From NCBI GenBank assembly GCA_900766585.1, contig CAAFVV010000038.1, forward strand, positions 69,657 through 133,656: a stretch of 64,000 nt of DNA, read 5' to 3'. Origin of the DNA: Clostridia bacterium (lineage in GTDB: Bacteria > Bacillota > Clostridia > Oscillospirales > Acutalibacteraceae). Numbering within the stretch: the stretch's first letter is position 1; each line of letters starts with the position of its first letter. Below the pieces are notes generated by a model, which worked only from the letters and a program-made list of their open reading frames with translations, was not told where the DNA came from and did no database searches. A program made the translations under genes and the position numbers. Positions 51,328 to 60,076 of this stretch are shown piece by piece.

Positions 51328-52592
51328 ACACACTGATCCGACTGCTCAAAGAGAATACCGAGCTGACCGGCTACCGCGTGGCGGAGACAAAGGTCACGAC
51401 CTATGAGCTGTTTTTCGTCCGGCAGAAGCTGGAGACGGTGCGCGCTACCGATACGGTGCAGACGGCGGCGACGGTCTATATCGACCACGACGGCAAGACC
51501 GGCGACTCGACATTCACCGTGTATGCGTCCATGACGCCGGAGGAGATCCGCGCGGGCATCCGCACGGCGGCATCGCGGGCGCGGCTCGTGAACAATGAGC
51601 CGTACACGCTGCCCGAGGGCGGCGTGCTCAACGAGGCGATCCCCTCCGACTTGGCGGATGAGGATCCGAAAGTGCTGGCCGCCCGCATTGCGGACGCGGT
51701 CTTTGCGGCGGAGACGGGAGAGGGCGTGTCGATCAACGCGACCGAGATCTTCCTGACCCGCGAGACCGTGCATGTCGTCAACAGCCGCGGCGTGGATAAA
51801 ACGCAGGTGCGCTGCCGCGGCATGATCGAGGCGATCCCTACGTTCACCGAAAACGGCGAGTCGGTCGAGCTGTATGAGGCGTATCGGTTTACCGATTTTG
51901 ATCCTGCCGCCGTCACGGCGGAGATCGGCAGCCGTGTCGAAGAGGTCGTGCTGCGCCACCGCGCGCAAAAGCCGCAGACGCCGATGACGGCGGATGTTGT
52001 GCTGCGCCCGCATGAGATCCTTGACCTGATGAACGTGCTGACCGATGACCTGACCTACGGAGCCGTCTATATGCAGTCGGCGCTGCACCATAAGGGCGAC
52101 CGGCTGCAGGAGGGCGGCGACCGGCTGCAGGTGACGCGCTGCGGTGCGCTGCGCGGCAGCACGGCGTCGTCGCTGTTTGACGCCGACGGCGTCACGCTGA
52201 CCGATACGACGCTGATCCGCGACGGCGAGGTCGTCGGCTACTTCGGCTCGCACCGCTTTGCCTCCTATCTGCATGAGCCGGAAACGGGTGATCTGCCCTG
52301 CGTCCGGCTCGGTACCGGCTCGCTGACCGTGGCGGAGCTTGCCAAAAAGCCGTATGTCGAGTGCGTCTCTCTGTCCGGGCTGCAGGTGGATCTGTATAAC
52401 GACTATATCGGCGGAGAGATCCGGCTCGCCTATCTGCATGAGGGCGGGCAGGTTAAGCCGCTGACCGGGATCACGATGAGCGCCAAGCTCTCCGAGGTGC
52501 TGTCGGCGCTGCGCCTGTCAGATACCGAAACGGTGTATCAGTCCTACGCCGGACCGGATCGGCTGCTGATGAAGCAGATCGCGCTGCTGTAA
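51324..52592 (+). CDS. TldE/PmbA-family partner subunit
   Basis: A 422-residue TldD-like protein lacking the HExxxH zinc motif at the matching position, as expected for the TldE/PmbA subunit of the heterodimer. Family sequence is visible in VVLRPHEILDLMNVL, SLFDADGVTLTDTTLIRDGEVVGY and VECVSLSGLQVDLYNDYIGG. ATG overlaps the tldD stop by four bases, so the two are made together. A G+C-rich hairpin pair follows the stop. Confidence 0.88.
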   Translation: MNTLIRLLKENTELTGYRVAETKVTTYELFFVRQKLETVRATDTVQTAATVYIDHDGKTGDSTFTVYASMTPEEIRAGIRTAASRARLVNNEPYTLPEGGVLNEAIPSDLADEDPKVLAARIADAVFAAETGEGVSINATEIFLTRETVHVVNSRGVDKTQVRCRGMIEAIPTFTENGESVELYEAYRFTDFDPAAVTAEIGSRVEEVVLRHRAQKPQTPMTADVVLRPHEILDLMNVLTDDLTYGAVYMQSALHHKGDRLQEGGDRLQVTRCGALRGSTASSLFDADGVTLTDTTLIRDGEVVGYFGSHRFASYLHEPETGDLPCVRLGTGSLTVAELAKKPYVECVSLSGLQVDLYNDYIGGEIRLAYLHEGGQVKPLTGITMSAKLSEVLSALRLSDTETVYQSYAGPDRLLMKQIALL

Positions 52593-52595
52593 ACG

Positions 52596-52636
52596 AATAC
52601 ATCCCCCGGCGGCGGGTGTATTTTCCGCCGCCGGGG
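52596..52636 (+). terminator. Two overlapping hairpins after tldE
   Basis: One stem, AATACA(T)CCC/GGGTGTATT, is followed by TTT and could terminate. A competing perfect 12-bp stem CCCCGGCGGCGG/CCGCCGCCGGGG shares its bases and has no T run. Confidence 0.6.
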
Positions 52637-52667
52637 AGACAAAAGTGAAAAAAAGCCGCAAAACCCC

Positions 52668-52696
52668 TTGACAAATGTGCGGCGGTTTGGTATACT
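52668..52696 (+). promoter_or_regulatory. Promoter of tRNA-Val
   Basis: TTGACA, 17 bases, TATACT, 18 bases before the mature tRNA. Confidence 0.88.
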
Positions 52697-52714
52697 AAAC
52701 TACGTTGCCGCTAT

Positions 52715-52790
52715 GGACGCTTAGCTCAGCTGGTAGAGCTTCCGCTTGACGTGCGGAAGGTCGGGGATTCGAGTTCCTCAGCGTCCACCA
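52715..52790 (+). tRNA. tRNA-Val (anticodon GAC)
   Basis: The 76-base sequence folds as a normal cloverleaf. The acceptor stem GGACGCT pairs with AGCGTCC, the D arm is GCTC/GAGC, the anticodon stem is TCCGC/GCGGA with loop TTGACGT (anticodon GAC), and the T arm is GGGGA-TTCGAGT-TCCTC. The CCA end is encoded. A perfect promoter lies 18 bases upstream and a terminator begins 7 bases downstream, so it is a single-gene transcript. Confidence 0.96.
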
Positions 52791-52797
52791 TACAAAA

Positions 52798-52828
52798 CCG
52801 CCGTGATGAAAATCACGGCGGCTTTTGC
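52798..52828 (+). terminator. Terminator of tRNA-Val
   Basis: The stem CCGCCGTGAT/ATCACGGCGG with loop GAAA is followed by CTTTTGCTT. Confidence 0.85.
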
Positions 52829-52884
52829 TTGCCCGGCTGATATGCCGGATGAAGAGCAATCGGCTGCGTTGGATATTGTCTTTT

Positions 52885-52900
52885 CCGGCATATATGCCGG
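52885..52900 (+). promoter_or_regulatory. Perfect palindrome upstream of LOG-family gene
   Basis: CCGGCATATATGCCGG is its own reverse complement and ends 25 bases before the start codon. A weak promoter (TTGGAT at 52869, TATATG at 52891) would overlap it. A related half, ATATGCCGG, occurs near 52841. It may be an operator or a short RNA hairpin. Confidence 0.5.
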
Positions 52901-52925
52901 CCATCAGAAACGGAGGAACAAATAC

Positions 52926-53462
52926 ATGCATATTACCGTTTATCTTGGCGCAAACGAGGGAAACGATCCGTGCCTGCGGAAAGCGGTTGAGGAGCTGGGC
53001 ACATGGATCGGCGCCGGCGGTCATGCGCTGGTCTACGGCGGGTCGCGCTCCGGGCTGATGGGCGCGATAGCGGACAGTGTTCTGCGTGCCGGCGGCGAGG
53101 TGACCGGGGTGGAGCCGCAGTTCTTTATTGAAAGCGAGTATCAGCACGACGGGCTGACAGAGCTGATCGTGACAAAGGATATGGCGGAGCGCAAGGCGAA
53201 AATGATCGAGCTGGGAGAGGCGTTTATCGCTTTTCCCGGCGGGACGGGAACGCTGGAGGAGATCGCGGAGGTCATGTCAAAGGTGTCCCTGCGGCACCTG
53301 CACGCCCCGTGCATTCTCTATAACCTGAACGGCTATTACACAGACCTGAAACGGCTTTTGGAGCGCATGATCGAAAAGGGGCTGTCCTCCCGGGAGAGGC
53401 AGGAGGGTATTTACTTCGCGGAGAATCTCGAAGAGATCAAACGGATCCTGGGAGCTGGATAA
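52926..53462 (+). CDS. LOG-family Rossmann-fold protein (TIGR00730-like)
   Basis: A 178-residue protein of the lysine decarboxylase-like/LOG family, phosphoribohydrolases that release a base from a nucleoside monophosphate. It shows VYGGSRSGLMGAIADSVL for phosphate binding and the catalytic FPGGTGTLEE near residue 105. The start MHITVYLGANEG has CGGAGG 9 bases upstream; an earlier in-frame start would run through the tRNA terminator. A perfect 16-bp palindrome sits 25 bases before the start codon and may regulate it. A bidirectional terminator shared with gpsA follows. Confidence 0.88.
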   Translation: MHITVYLGANEGNDPCLRKAVEELGTWIGAGGHALVYGGSRSGLMGAIADSVLRAGGEVTGVEPQFFIESEYQHDGLTELIVTKDMAERKAKMIELGEAFIAFPGGTGTLEEIAEVMSKVSLRHLHAPCILYNLNGYYTDLKRLLERMIEKGLSSRERQEGIYFAENLEEIKRILGAG

Positions 53463-53490
53463 ATCCCGATTGTCTCCGGCAGGGGAAGCG

Positions 53491-53530
53491 AAAAGCAGCC
53501 GCCGTGAACGCAGTTCACGGCGGCTGCTTT
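53491..53530. terminator. Bidirectional terminator between LOG gene and gpsA
   Basis: AAAAGCAGCCGCCGTGAAC is mirrored by GTTCACGGCGGCTGCTTTT around a 2-base centre, between convergent genes. Confidence 0.9.
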
Positions 53531-53553
53531 TCGTAAAATTCATCTTTTCGTGC

Positions 53554-54564
53554 TTACAGCTGCGCCAGCCACGGCTGATCCCACTCGTGCTTTTTGCCGC
53601 GGGAGAGCAGAGTCTCCAGCGCCTTGCGGGGCGGGACATTTTCATAGCAGATGCGGTAGCACTGCTCGGTGATCGGCATATCGACGCCGTGTTCCTGCGC
53701 AAGTGACCACGCCGTCGCGGTGGCGAGATAGCCCTCGACCGTGCCGATCTGGCGGATCGCCTCCTGCGGCGCGACGCCCTCGCCGATCAGGATACCGGCG
53801 CGGCGGTTGCGGGAGTGCATGCTGCCGCAGGTCACCATGAGATCGCCCATGCCGGACAGACCGGCAAACGTCTCCTGCTGTGCGCCCATTGCCACGCCGA
53901 GCCGCGCGATCTCGGACAGACCGCGGGTCATGAGGGCGGCTTTGGTGTTGTCGCCCATCTGCAGACCGTCGCAGATGCCGGCGGCAAGCGCGATTACGTT
54001 TTTGAGCGCGCCGCCCAGCTCCACCCCGATGACGTCGGTGGAGGTATAGATGCGGAACGCGGGACACATCAGCAGATCCTGTACCTCTTCGGCGGCGTGT
54101 ACGTCGGCGCAGGCGCTGACAACCGAGGTGGGAACGCCCCGGCCGACCTCCTCGGCATGGGAGGGGCCGGACAGCGCGACAATGCGCGCCGTTGGCAGCG
54201 TCTCCGCCAGTATTTCGGTGAAGCGGCGGCGGGTGCGGCTCTCAATGCCCTTTCCGGCATTGGCGACCAGCGCACCGTCTTTCAGCACGCCGCGCAGTTT
54301 TTCCGCCGTCTGTACGATGGCGAAAGAGGGGACGACGAGCAGCGTCAGCGCGGCATCTGCCGTGCAGCCGATGTCGGTGGTCAGGGTGATGGAGGGCGGC
54401 ACCGGTACGCCGGGCAGCAGCTTTTTATGCTCGCCGTCGCGGCGGATGGCGTCAAGCTCCTCCTGAAACGGCGACCAAAGGCTGACGGTGTGTCCCTCGC
54501 GGTTGGCGAGGACGGCGAGAGCGGTTCCCCAGCCGCCCGAGCCGAGAACGGCGATGTTCGCCAT
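53554..54564 (-). CDS. gpsA: Glycerol-3-phosphate dehydrogenase [NAD(P)+]
   Basis: A 336-residue cytoplasmic enzyme that makes sn-glycerol 3-phosphate for phospholipids. It begins with the Rossmann motif AVLGSGGWGTALA. Catalytic-domain motifs include LSGPSHAEEVGRG, GGALKNVIALAAGICDG with the active Lys, and GLSGMGDLMVTCGS followed by SRNRRAG. It follows plsY by two bases, placing the two consecutive steps of glycerolipid entry together. It is the last gene of the operon that begins at 58836. Confidence 0.96.
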   Translation of the reverse strand: MANIAVLGSGGWGTALAVLANREGHTVSLWSPFQEELDAIRRDGEHKKLLPGVPVPPSITLTTDIGCTADAALTLLVVPSFAIVQTAEKLRGVLKDGALVANAGKGIESRTRRRFTEILAETLPTARIVALSGPSHAEEVGRGVPTSVVSACADVHAAEEVQDLLMCPAFRIYTSTDVIGVELGGALKNVIALAAGICDGLQMGDNTKAALMTRGLSEIARLGVAMGAQQETFAGLSGMGDLMVTCGSMHSRNRRAGILIGEGVAPQEAIRQIGTVEGYLATATAWSLAQEHGVDMPITEQCYRICYENVPPRKALETLLSRGKKHEWDQPWLAQL

Positions 54565-54566
54565 GC

Positions 54567-55319
54567 TTATTCCTCCTTCTGACGGTGTTTAAACGACAGC
54601 TTGCGCTCGTTTCCGTGCGCAATGCGGACAAGATTTGGCCAGTGCTTGACAATGACGAGCAGCGTGACGATCCCGCTCATGACGGTGCAGAAAATGGCGG
54701 TGCTTTGGCTCTGTTGATCCACAAAAACGCGGAACACCCACGTCAGAACCGGTACAAAGCAGACGCCGACGACCGAGCCGAGCGAGACCATGCGCGAAAG
54801 GACGACTACGATCAGAAAAATGCCGAGACAGATCAGCGCGACCCGCCAGTCGAGCACCAGAAACATGCCGAGGATCGTGAGCACGCCCTTGCCGCCGCGG
54901 AAGCCGAAATAGAGCGGATAGAGGTGGCCGAGGATGACGAACAGCCCTGCCGTATAGGAGACGACCAGCGGCAGCGCGGTCGGCTCGATCGCCACGGCGG
55001 GCGGAGCAAAATGCAAAACGCACAGCTCGGTGAGCCAGCGGGCGAGCAGCACCGCGCCGGTGCTTTTGATCAGGTCGCCCGCCGTGGTCAGCACGGCAGG
55101 CCAGACACCCTGTGAGCGCAGCACATTTGTCGCGCCCGCATTGCCGCTGCCGTAGTTGCGGATGTCGTCATGGGCGAAGTGACGGGTGACGAGGATGGCA
55201 AAATTGACACTGCCGAGCAGATAGGCGAGCAGAGCCGTGAGCGGCAGCACAAACCAGCACGATTGCCACAGCTCCGCCGGAATCGGCGCAGACGGACTGC
55301 CGTACAGCAGATCATACAT
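54567..55319 (-). CDS. plsY: Acyl-phosphate:glycerol-3-phosphate acyltransferase PlsY
   Basis: A 250-residue membrane acyltransferase, using acyl phosphate to acylate glycerol 3-phosphate. Three PlsY motifs are visible: LAYLLGSVNFAILVTR, YGSGNAGATNVLRSQG and FGFRGGKGVLT, and a C-terminal KHWPNLVRIAHGNERK. At 250 residues it is somewhat longer than usual (about 200) because of a 20-residue N-terminal extension and a longer loop after the second motif. ATG at 55319 has AAAGGGAG 9 bases upstream. Confidence 0.94.
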   Translation of the reverse strand: MYDLLYGSPSAPIPAELWQSCWFVLPLTALLAYLLGSVNFAILVTRHFAHDDIRNYGSGNAGATNVLRSQGVWPAVLTTAGDLIKSTGAVLLARWLTELCVLHFAPPAVAIEPTALPLVVSYTAGLFVILGHLYPLYFGFRGGKGVLTILGMFLVLDWRVALICLGIFLIVVVLSRMVSLGSVVGVCFVPVLTWVFRVFVDQQSQSTAIFCTVMSGIVTLLVIVKHWPNLVRIAHGNERKLSFKHRQKEE

Positions 55320-55339
55320 AGAAAGATACTCCCTTTCTG

Positions 55340-56674
55340 TTATTTTCCGGAGCGGTCGCCCCGCTCGCGGATCACCAGACGGATCGGCGTGCCTTCCAGT
55401 CCGAACGCCTCGCGGAGCTGATTTTCCAGATACCGCTGATAGGAGAAGTGGAACAGGTCGGCGCGGTTGACAAAGCAGACGAAGGTCGGCGGCTTGATGG
55501 ACGCCTGCGTCATGTAATAGATGCGCAGACGCTTGCCCTTGTCGGTGGGGGGCTGCACGCGGGCGGTCGCATCCGCCAGCATGTCGTTGAGCATACCGGT
55601 TGACACGCGCTGGGCGTGATTCTGCGCCACCGAGACAATTTTTGAAAACAGCGTATCGAGCCGCTGACCGGTCTTGGCGGAGATAAAAATAATGGGGGCG
55701 TAGGACATAAAGCTGAACGCCTCGGTCAGCTTTTTGCGCATGGCGTCCATCGTGTAGCTGTCCTTTTCGACGGCGTCCCACTTGTTGACGGCGATGATGC
55801 ACGCCTTGCCCTGCTCATGCGCCAGCCCCGCCACCTTGCTGTCCTGCTCGGTGAATCCCTCGGTGCCGTCGATCAGGATGACGCACACGTCCGCACGCTC
55901 CACTGCCATACCGGCGCGCAGCACGCTGTATTTTTCGACCGCGTCGTCCACGCGGCTCTTGCGGCGCAGACCGGCGGTGTCAATGAAGATAAAGTCGCCG
56001 TAGGCATTGTGTACCGGCGAATCCACCGCGTCGCGCGTTGTACCCGCCATGTCCGAGACGAGCATCCGCTCTTCCCCGGTGATGGCGTTGACAAGCGAGG
56101 ATTTGCCGGCGTTCGGCTTGCCGATGACCGCCACGCGGATCGGGTCGTTTTCCTCCTCCGTGCCGTCCGTCTCGGGCGGCAAAAGCGCCAAAACCGCATC
56201 CAGCAGATCACCGGTGCCGGTGCCGTGAATGGAGGAGACGGCGATGGGGTCGCCGAGGCCGAGATTGTAAAATTCATAGAATTCGGGCGGCGGCGCGCCG
56301 ACGGAATCACATTTGTTGACGCACAGCACGAGCGGCTTGCCACTTTTTTTCAGCATGGCGGCGACGTCGGCGTCATTCGCCGTAACGCCCGCCGTGAGGT
56401 CGACGACCAGCACGATCACGTCCGCCTGGTCGATGGCGGCCTGCGCCTGGCGGCGCATACCGGCGAGGATGCCGTCGCTGACCCGCGGCTCGATACCGCC
56501 GGTATCGGTCAGGCAAAATGTGCGTCCGCACCATTCGCAGTCGGCGAAGATGCGGTCACGGGTCACACCGGGCGTGTCCTGCACAATGGACAGCCGCCGT
56601 CCGATGAGCTTATTGAACAAGGTGGATTTTCCCACATTGGGGCGGCCGACGACCGCCACGATCGGTTTTGCCAA
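55340..56674 (-). CDS. der: Ribosome-assembly GTPase Der (EngA)
   Basis: A 444-residue protein with two tandem GTPase domains and a KH-like C-terminus, needed for 50S assembly. G1 motifs are GRPNVGKST and GKPNAGKSS; G3 are DTGG and DTAG; G4 are NKCD and NKWD. It lies 20 bases before plsY and 43 after the DUF512 gene in a conserved minus-strand operon. Length is typical. Confidence 0.96.
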   Translation of the reverse strand: MAKPIVAVVGRPNVGKSTLFNKLIGRRLSIVQDTPGVTRDRIFADCEWCGRTFCLTDTGGIEPRVSDGILAGMRRQAQAAIDQADVIVLVVDLTAGVTANDADVAAMLKKSGKPLVLCVNKCDSVGAPPPEFYEFYNLGLGDPIAVSSIHGTGTGDLLDAVLALLPPETDGTEEENDPIRVAVIGKPNAGKSSLVNAITGEERMLVSDMAGTTRDAVDSPVHNAYGDFIFIDTAGLRRKSRVDDAVEKYSVLRAGMAVERADVCVILIDGTEGFTEQDSKVAGLAHEQGKACIIAVNKWDAVEKDSYTMDAMRKKLTEAFSFMSYAPIIFISAKTGQRLDTLFSKIVSVAQNHAQRVSTGMLNDMLADATARVQPPTDKGKRLRIYYMTQASIKPPTFVCFVNRADLFHFSYQRYLENQLREAFGLEGTPIRLVIRERGDRSGK

Positions 56675-56717
56675 AACGCAATCCCGCCTTTCCGTTTATT
56701 TCAGTCGGGCTGCCGGA

Positions 56718-58013
56718 TCAAAGCAGCAGGGCCTCCAAAAATTCGGCGCCGTCCGATCCGACGGGGCGCACGGGGATGCCGAGCTTTTCGGCGAGCTGCT
56801 GCGGGGTCATATCGTCCAAAAAGCAGTCGCCCTCCCGCCGCAGCATGGAATCGGGAAACAGCACGAGGTCGGCATCGGTTCCGGCAAGCTGTGCCGCGAT
56901 GTCCTGCCCGGTCACCAGCCCCGACACGGTGATGGTCTCACCGAAAAAGTCGTTGCGGATCGGGTGTACCTCTGCCCGTATAGTATGCCACTTTTTTTGC
57001 GCCCTGTCAACCAGCTCGCACAGCAGCGGCGCCACCAGCGTGCCGCAGGCGAGCACGAGACGGCTGCCCGCCGGCGTTTCGTCCGTCGTTTCGAGCGCGT
57101 CCGTAAACTGCTGCCGCATGAGCGAGCACATGCCGACACCGTTTTCCAGCTGGGCAAATTCGCCGTAGTAGCCGGCTTCGGGGATCGGGCGGCCGGCGCG
57201 CAGGAAAAATTCGTCCGAGGGGTAGAAAAGGCGGCTGCCGGTCACTGCGAGCGCCTTGTCCGCCGCCTTCTCCATCCGGTCGATCACGTCGCCGCACTCC
57301 TGCGGCGTAAACAGCCGCAGCGGGGTCAGCCCCTCGCGATAGCGGGTCAGCCCGACCGGCACGGCGGCGACGCTTTTGACGGCGGGCGTCAGCGCAAGAA
57401 GGTCCGTCATGGTGCGGGTCAGCGCCTCGCCGTCGTTCCACTCGGGAACCAGCACGAGCTGGCATTGCAGGTCGATGCCGGCGTCGGCAAAGCGGCGCAG
57501 AATCGCGAGACTGTCACCCGCAAAGCGGTTGTTCATCATGCGGCAGCGCAGCGCGGGGTCGGTGGTGTGCACCGATACGTTGACCGGGCTGATGTGCATG
57601 CGGATAATGCGCTCGACATCATGCTCGCTTAAGTTAGTCAGCGTGATATAGTTGCCGAACAGGAAGGACAGGCGGCTGTCGTCGTCCTTGAAATACAGCG
57701 TCTCGCGCATACCGGGCGGCAGCTGGTCGATAAAGCAGAAGATGCATTTGTTGCGGCAGGAGCGCTGCTCGTCCATGAGATAGCTGGAAAATTCCAGTCC
57801 GATATCCTCTTCCTCGTCCTTGCGTATGGTGATGAGCCGCTCCCGTTTGCCGTCCGTAAAGCGCAGATGCAGCGTTTCCTCGGTCAGATAAAAGCGGTAG
57901 TCCAGCACGTCGCCGATCTCCTGTCCGTTGACGGACAGCAGCTGCCAGCCCGGGCGGATATGCTTGCGGGCGGCGGGACTTTTCGGCTCAATGCCGGTGA
58001 CGGTCACAGCCAT
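56718..58013 (-). CDS. DUF512-type radical SAM protein with PDZ-like domain
   Basis: A 431-residue protein with an N-terminal PDZ-like domain (about 8-65), a radical-SAM cysteine motif in CRNKCIFCF (C-x3-C-x2-C, near residue 85), and the C-terminal DUF512 domain (NGVGMCSLMRQQF). It is widespread in Clostridia next to der; its substrate is not known. ATG at 58013 is preferred because AAAGGAG lies 10 bases upstream; an ATG 14 codons earlier would include an unrelated tail. Confidence 0.92.
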   Translation of the reverse strand: MAVTVTGIEPKSPAARKHIRPGWQLLSVNGQEIGDVLDYRFYLTEETLHLRFTDGKRERLITIRKDEEEDIGLEFSSYLMDEQRSCRNKCIFCFIDQLPPGMRETLYFKDDDSRLSFLFGNYITLTNLSEHDVERIIRMHISPVNVSVHTTDPALRCRMMNNRFAGDSLAILRRFADAGIDLQCQLVLVPEWNDGEALTRTMTDLLALTPAVKSVAAVPVGLTRYREGLTPLRLFTPQECGDVIDRMEKAADKALAVTGSRLFYPSDEFFLRAGRPIPEAGYYGEFAQLENGVGMCSLMRQQFTDALETTDETPAGSRLVLACGTLVAPLLCELVDRAQKKWHTIRAEVHPIRNDFFGETITVSGLVTGQDIAAQLAGTDADLVLFPDSMLRREGDCFLDDMTPQQLAEKLGIPVRPVGSDGAEFLEALLL

Positions 58014-58103
58014 GCGGATCCGGCTCCTTTCTTCCTGAAATCTGTCTATAAACAAAAATAGAGAAGGATCGCTCCTCCTCTACTTTCCGGTGATCCCGTC
58101 TGA

Positions 58104-58286
58104 TCACTTCTCGACTTTGACAATCTGCCGGCCGTGGTAATAGCCGCAGCTGCCGCACAGCCGATGAGCACGCACATACGCACCACACTGCGGGCATTTG
58201 ACCAGCGTCGGAGCGTCGAGCTTCCACACGTTGCTGCGCCGTCTGTCGCGACGGGCTTTGGATGTTTTTCTCTTAGGTACCGCCAT
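58104..58286 (-). CDS. rpmF: 50S ribosomal protein L32
   Basis: A 60-residue protein beginning MAVPKRKTSKARRDRRRSN, the conserved L32 start, with zinc-binding pairs CPQCG and CGSCG. ATG is preceded by AAGGAGG. It follows the DUF177 gene by 55 bases, a near-universal pairing. Confidence 0.97.
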   Translation of the reverse strand: MAVPKRKTSKARRDRRRSNVWKLDAPTLVKCPQCGAYVRAHRLCGSCGYYHGRQIVKVEK

Positions 58287-58341
58287 GTTCCGCACCTCCT
58301 TACCGAAATACGGGGGAGTCAGCCTCCCGCTTCCCGATGGT

Positions 58342-58836
58342 TTATTCGATCAACTGCCGGAGAACGTCCAGCCGGGGATCCGCCGCCGCAGGCGTGCAGC
58401 CGCAGGATCCCTCGTTGAGGTTTTTCCCGCAGCAAGGACAAAGTCCGCGGCAGTCCGGACGGCAGAGGTTTTTCGACGGCAGCGCAAGCAGCACGTCGTC
58501 TGAGACCAGCTCGTCCAGCGGCAGGCAGAAATTTTCGACGAGGATCAGTTCGTCGTTCTCCTCATTGCTGACGGATGTCACGAGGGTATGCTCAATCGTC
58601 AGGCGATCCTCCCGGCAAAGGGGCGACGCGCAGCGGTCGCAGACCCCCTCATACCACGTCGTGACCGTCAGGTGCAGCGTGACGATGCCGGCCGATGAAA
58701 CGGCCTCACCCCGCACCAGAGCAGGACGCCGGAAGGGTCTGGAGCCGAAAAGCTCCAGCTGCGACAGGTCGCATTCGGTTTCGATGGGGAGACGGGCAGT
58801 CTCCCCCGTAAACAGGGATCGTAGTTGCAAAAGCAT
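58342..58836 (-). CDS. DUF177 (YceD-like) protein
   Basis: A 164-residue protein of the DUF177/YceD family, encoded upstream of rpmF in most bacteria and linked to 23S rRNA metabolism. Visible are CDRCASPL in the middle and a cysteine-rich C-terminus CRPDCRGLCPCCGKNL, probably a zinc site. ATG at 58836 has GAGGTGG three to four bases upstream. A perfect promoter (58863-58891) lies just before it and should drive the whole operon to gpsA. Confidence 0.93.
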   Translation of the reverse strand: MLLQLRSLFTGETARLPIETECDLSQLELFGSRPFRRPALVRGEAVSSAGIVTLHLTVTTWYEGVCDRCASPLCREDRLTIEHTLVTSVSNEENDELILVENFCLPLDELVSDDVLLALPSKNLCRPDCRGLCPCCGKNLNEGSCGCTPAAADPRLDVLRQLIE

Positions 58837-58862
58837 AGTCCACCTCAAATGTCACACCTGAT

Positions 58863-58891
58863 ATTATATCTGTCTGCGCGGCGTTTGTCAA
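58863..58891 (-). promoter_or_regulatory. Promoter of DUF177-rpmF-der-plsY-gpsA operon
   Basis: Minus strand TTGACA, 17 bases, TATAAT, a full consensus match. Confidence 0.9.
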
Positions 58892-58935
58892 CCCTTTTTT
58901 TGCCCGAGTTTGCGGGGATTTCCGGCATGCGGGGA

Positions 58936-58975
58936 CAAAAAGCTCCCCGCCGCGGCAAAAAGCGGGCGGGGAGCT
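58936..58975 (-). terminator. Terminator of isomerase-oxidoreductase operon
   Basis: On the minus strand AGCTCCCCGCC/GGCGGGGAGCT is followed by TTTTTG, ten bases past the oxidoreductase stop. Confidence 0.88.
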
Positions 58976-58984
58976 GCTTTGGCT

Positions 58985-60055
58985 TTAGTGGATAACGACC
59001 TCGTGGCCGGTGCGGGCGGACTCGTACACGGCGTCGAGGATCTTCATCAGCGCCACACCGTCCTCGGCGGGGTTGCGGCAGGGGATGCCGTCGGTGATGC
59101 AGCGGATGTAGTGGGCGATCTCATTGTCGAACAGACCGTCAAAGCTCAGCGCGGTGCTGTCCGCCAGGGAGACATTCGTCAGATAGTGGTTCTGCTCGGT
59201 GTAGAGCGTCAGCTCGGGATCCAAAACTGCGCCGCTCTTGGTGCCGAACAGCTCGATCTTGCCGATGTCGTGCGGGATGTTCAGGCTGAACGCCGCTTCG
59301 ACCGCGAGGGTCGCGCCGTTGTCAAAGCGGATGAGGGCGGTGGCGAGATCCTCCACGTCGAAGATCGGCTTTTCCGTGACCGTTTCCGACACATAGCCGA
59401 TCTTGCCCTTGATGCCGGGGCGGTTTTTCAGCTTGTCATAGGTCACGCCGTAGACCGATACCGGCTGGGGGTTGCCCATGAGATAGCGCACGAGGTCGAT
59501 AACGTGTACGCCCAGGTCAATGAGCGGACCGCCGCCCGACAGCGCCTTGTTGCCGAACCAGCCGCCGGGGCAGCCGTTGCGGCGGGTGTAGTTCGCCTTG
59601 GCATAGTACAGCTCGCCGAAATCGCCCGCGTCGATGAAATCCTTCAGCACGGCGCAGTCGTTGCCGAAGCGGCGGACGAAGCCGATCATCAGCAGCCGGT
59701 TGTTGCGGCGGGCAGCCTCCAGCATCTCCTCCGCCTCCTGCGCGTTCATCGCCATCGGCTTCTCGCACAGCACATGCTTGCCCGCGTTGAGCGCCATGAT
59801 GGTGCAGGGGGCGTGGGCGGCGTTCCAGGTGCAGACGCTGACCGCGTCGATCTCGGGCAGCTCGCGCAGCATAGTCGCCTCATCCGTGTAAAGGCGGGTG
59901 ACGCCGTGGCGCTCGCCCTTGAGCTTCAGCGTGTTCTCGTTAATGTCGCAGAATGCGTACAGCTCCACGTTTTTCAGCTGCTTGTAGCCGTGGATATGCA
60001 CTTCGGAAATGCCGCCGACACCGATGACGGCGACCTTCAGCTTTTTCTCTTCCAT
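58985..60055 (-). CDS. Gfo/Idh/MocA-family sugar oxidoreductase
   Basis: A 356-residue NAD(P)-dependent dehydrogenase. The Rossmann motif VAVIGVGGISEVHIHGY is at the start, the catalytic-type LCEKPMAMN lies near residue 95, and GGGPLIDLGVHVIDLVRYL follows near residue 180. It probably oxidises or reduces a sugar or inositol derivative. It follows the isomerase gene by 21 bases, and the pair is divergent from an AraC regulator. A minus-strand terminator lies directly after it. Substrate unknown. Confidence 0.92.
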   Translation of the reverse strand: MEEKKLKVAVIGVGGISEVHIHGYKQLKNVELYAFCDINENTLKLKGERHGVTRLYTDEATMLRELPEIDAVSVCTWNAAHAPCTIMALNAGKHVLCEKPMAMNAQEAEEMLEAARRNNRLLMIGFVRRFGNDCAVLKDFIDAGDFGELYYAKANYTRRNGCPGGWFGNKALSGGGPLIDLGVHVIDLVRYLMGNPQPVSVYGVTYDKLKNRPGIKGKIGYVSETVTEKPIFDVEDLATALIRFDNGATLAVEAAFSLNIPHDIGKIELFGTKSGAVLDPELTLYTEQNHYLTNVSLADSTALSFDGLFDNEIAHYIRCITDGIPCRNPAEDGVALMKILDAVYESARTGHEVVIH

Positions 60056-60076
60056 GAAAAATGACCTCCTTTATGT

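Noticed and set aside
49933..52592. TldD/TldE as part of a RiPP or microcin cluster
   Set aside because: No precursor peptide, modification enzyme or dedicated exporter gene lies beside the pair; it is more likely a housekeeping peptidase.
52746..52925. Upstream extension of the LOG-family gene through the tRNA
   Set aside because: It would translate the tRNA 3' end and its terminator; the ATG at 52926 has CGGAGG at good spacing.
55320..55802. N-terminal extension of plsY to an upstream ATG
   Set aside because: The extension overlaps der in another frame. The ATG at 55319 has a good ribosome site and yields a normal PlsY.
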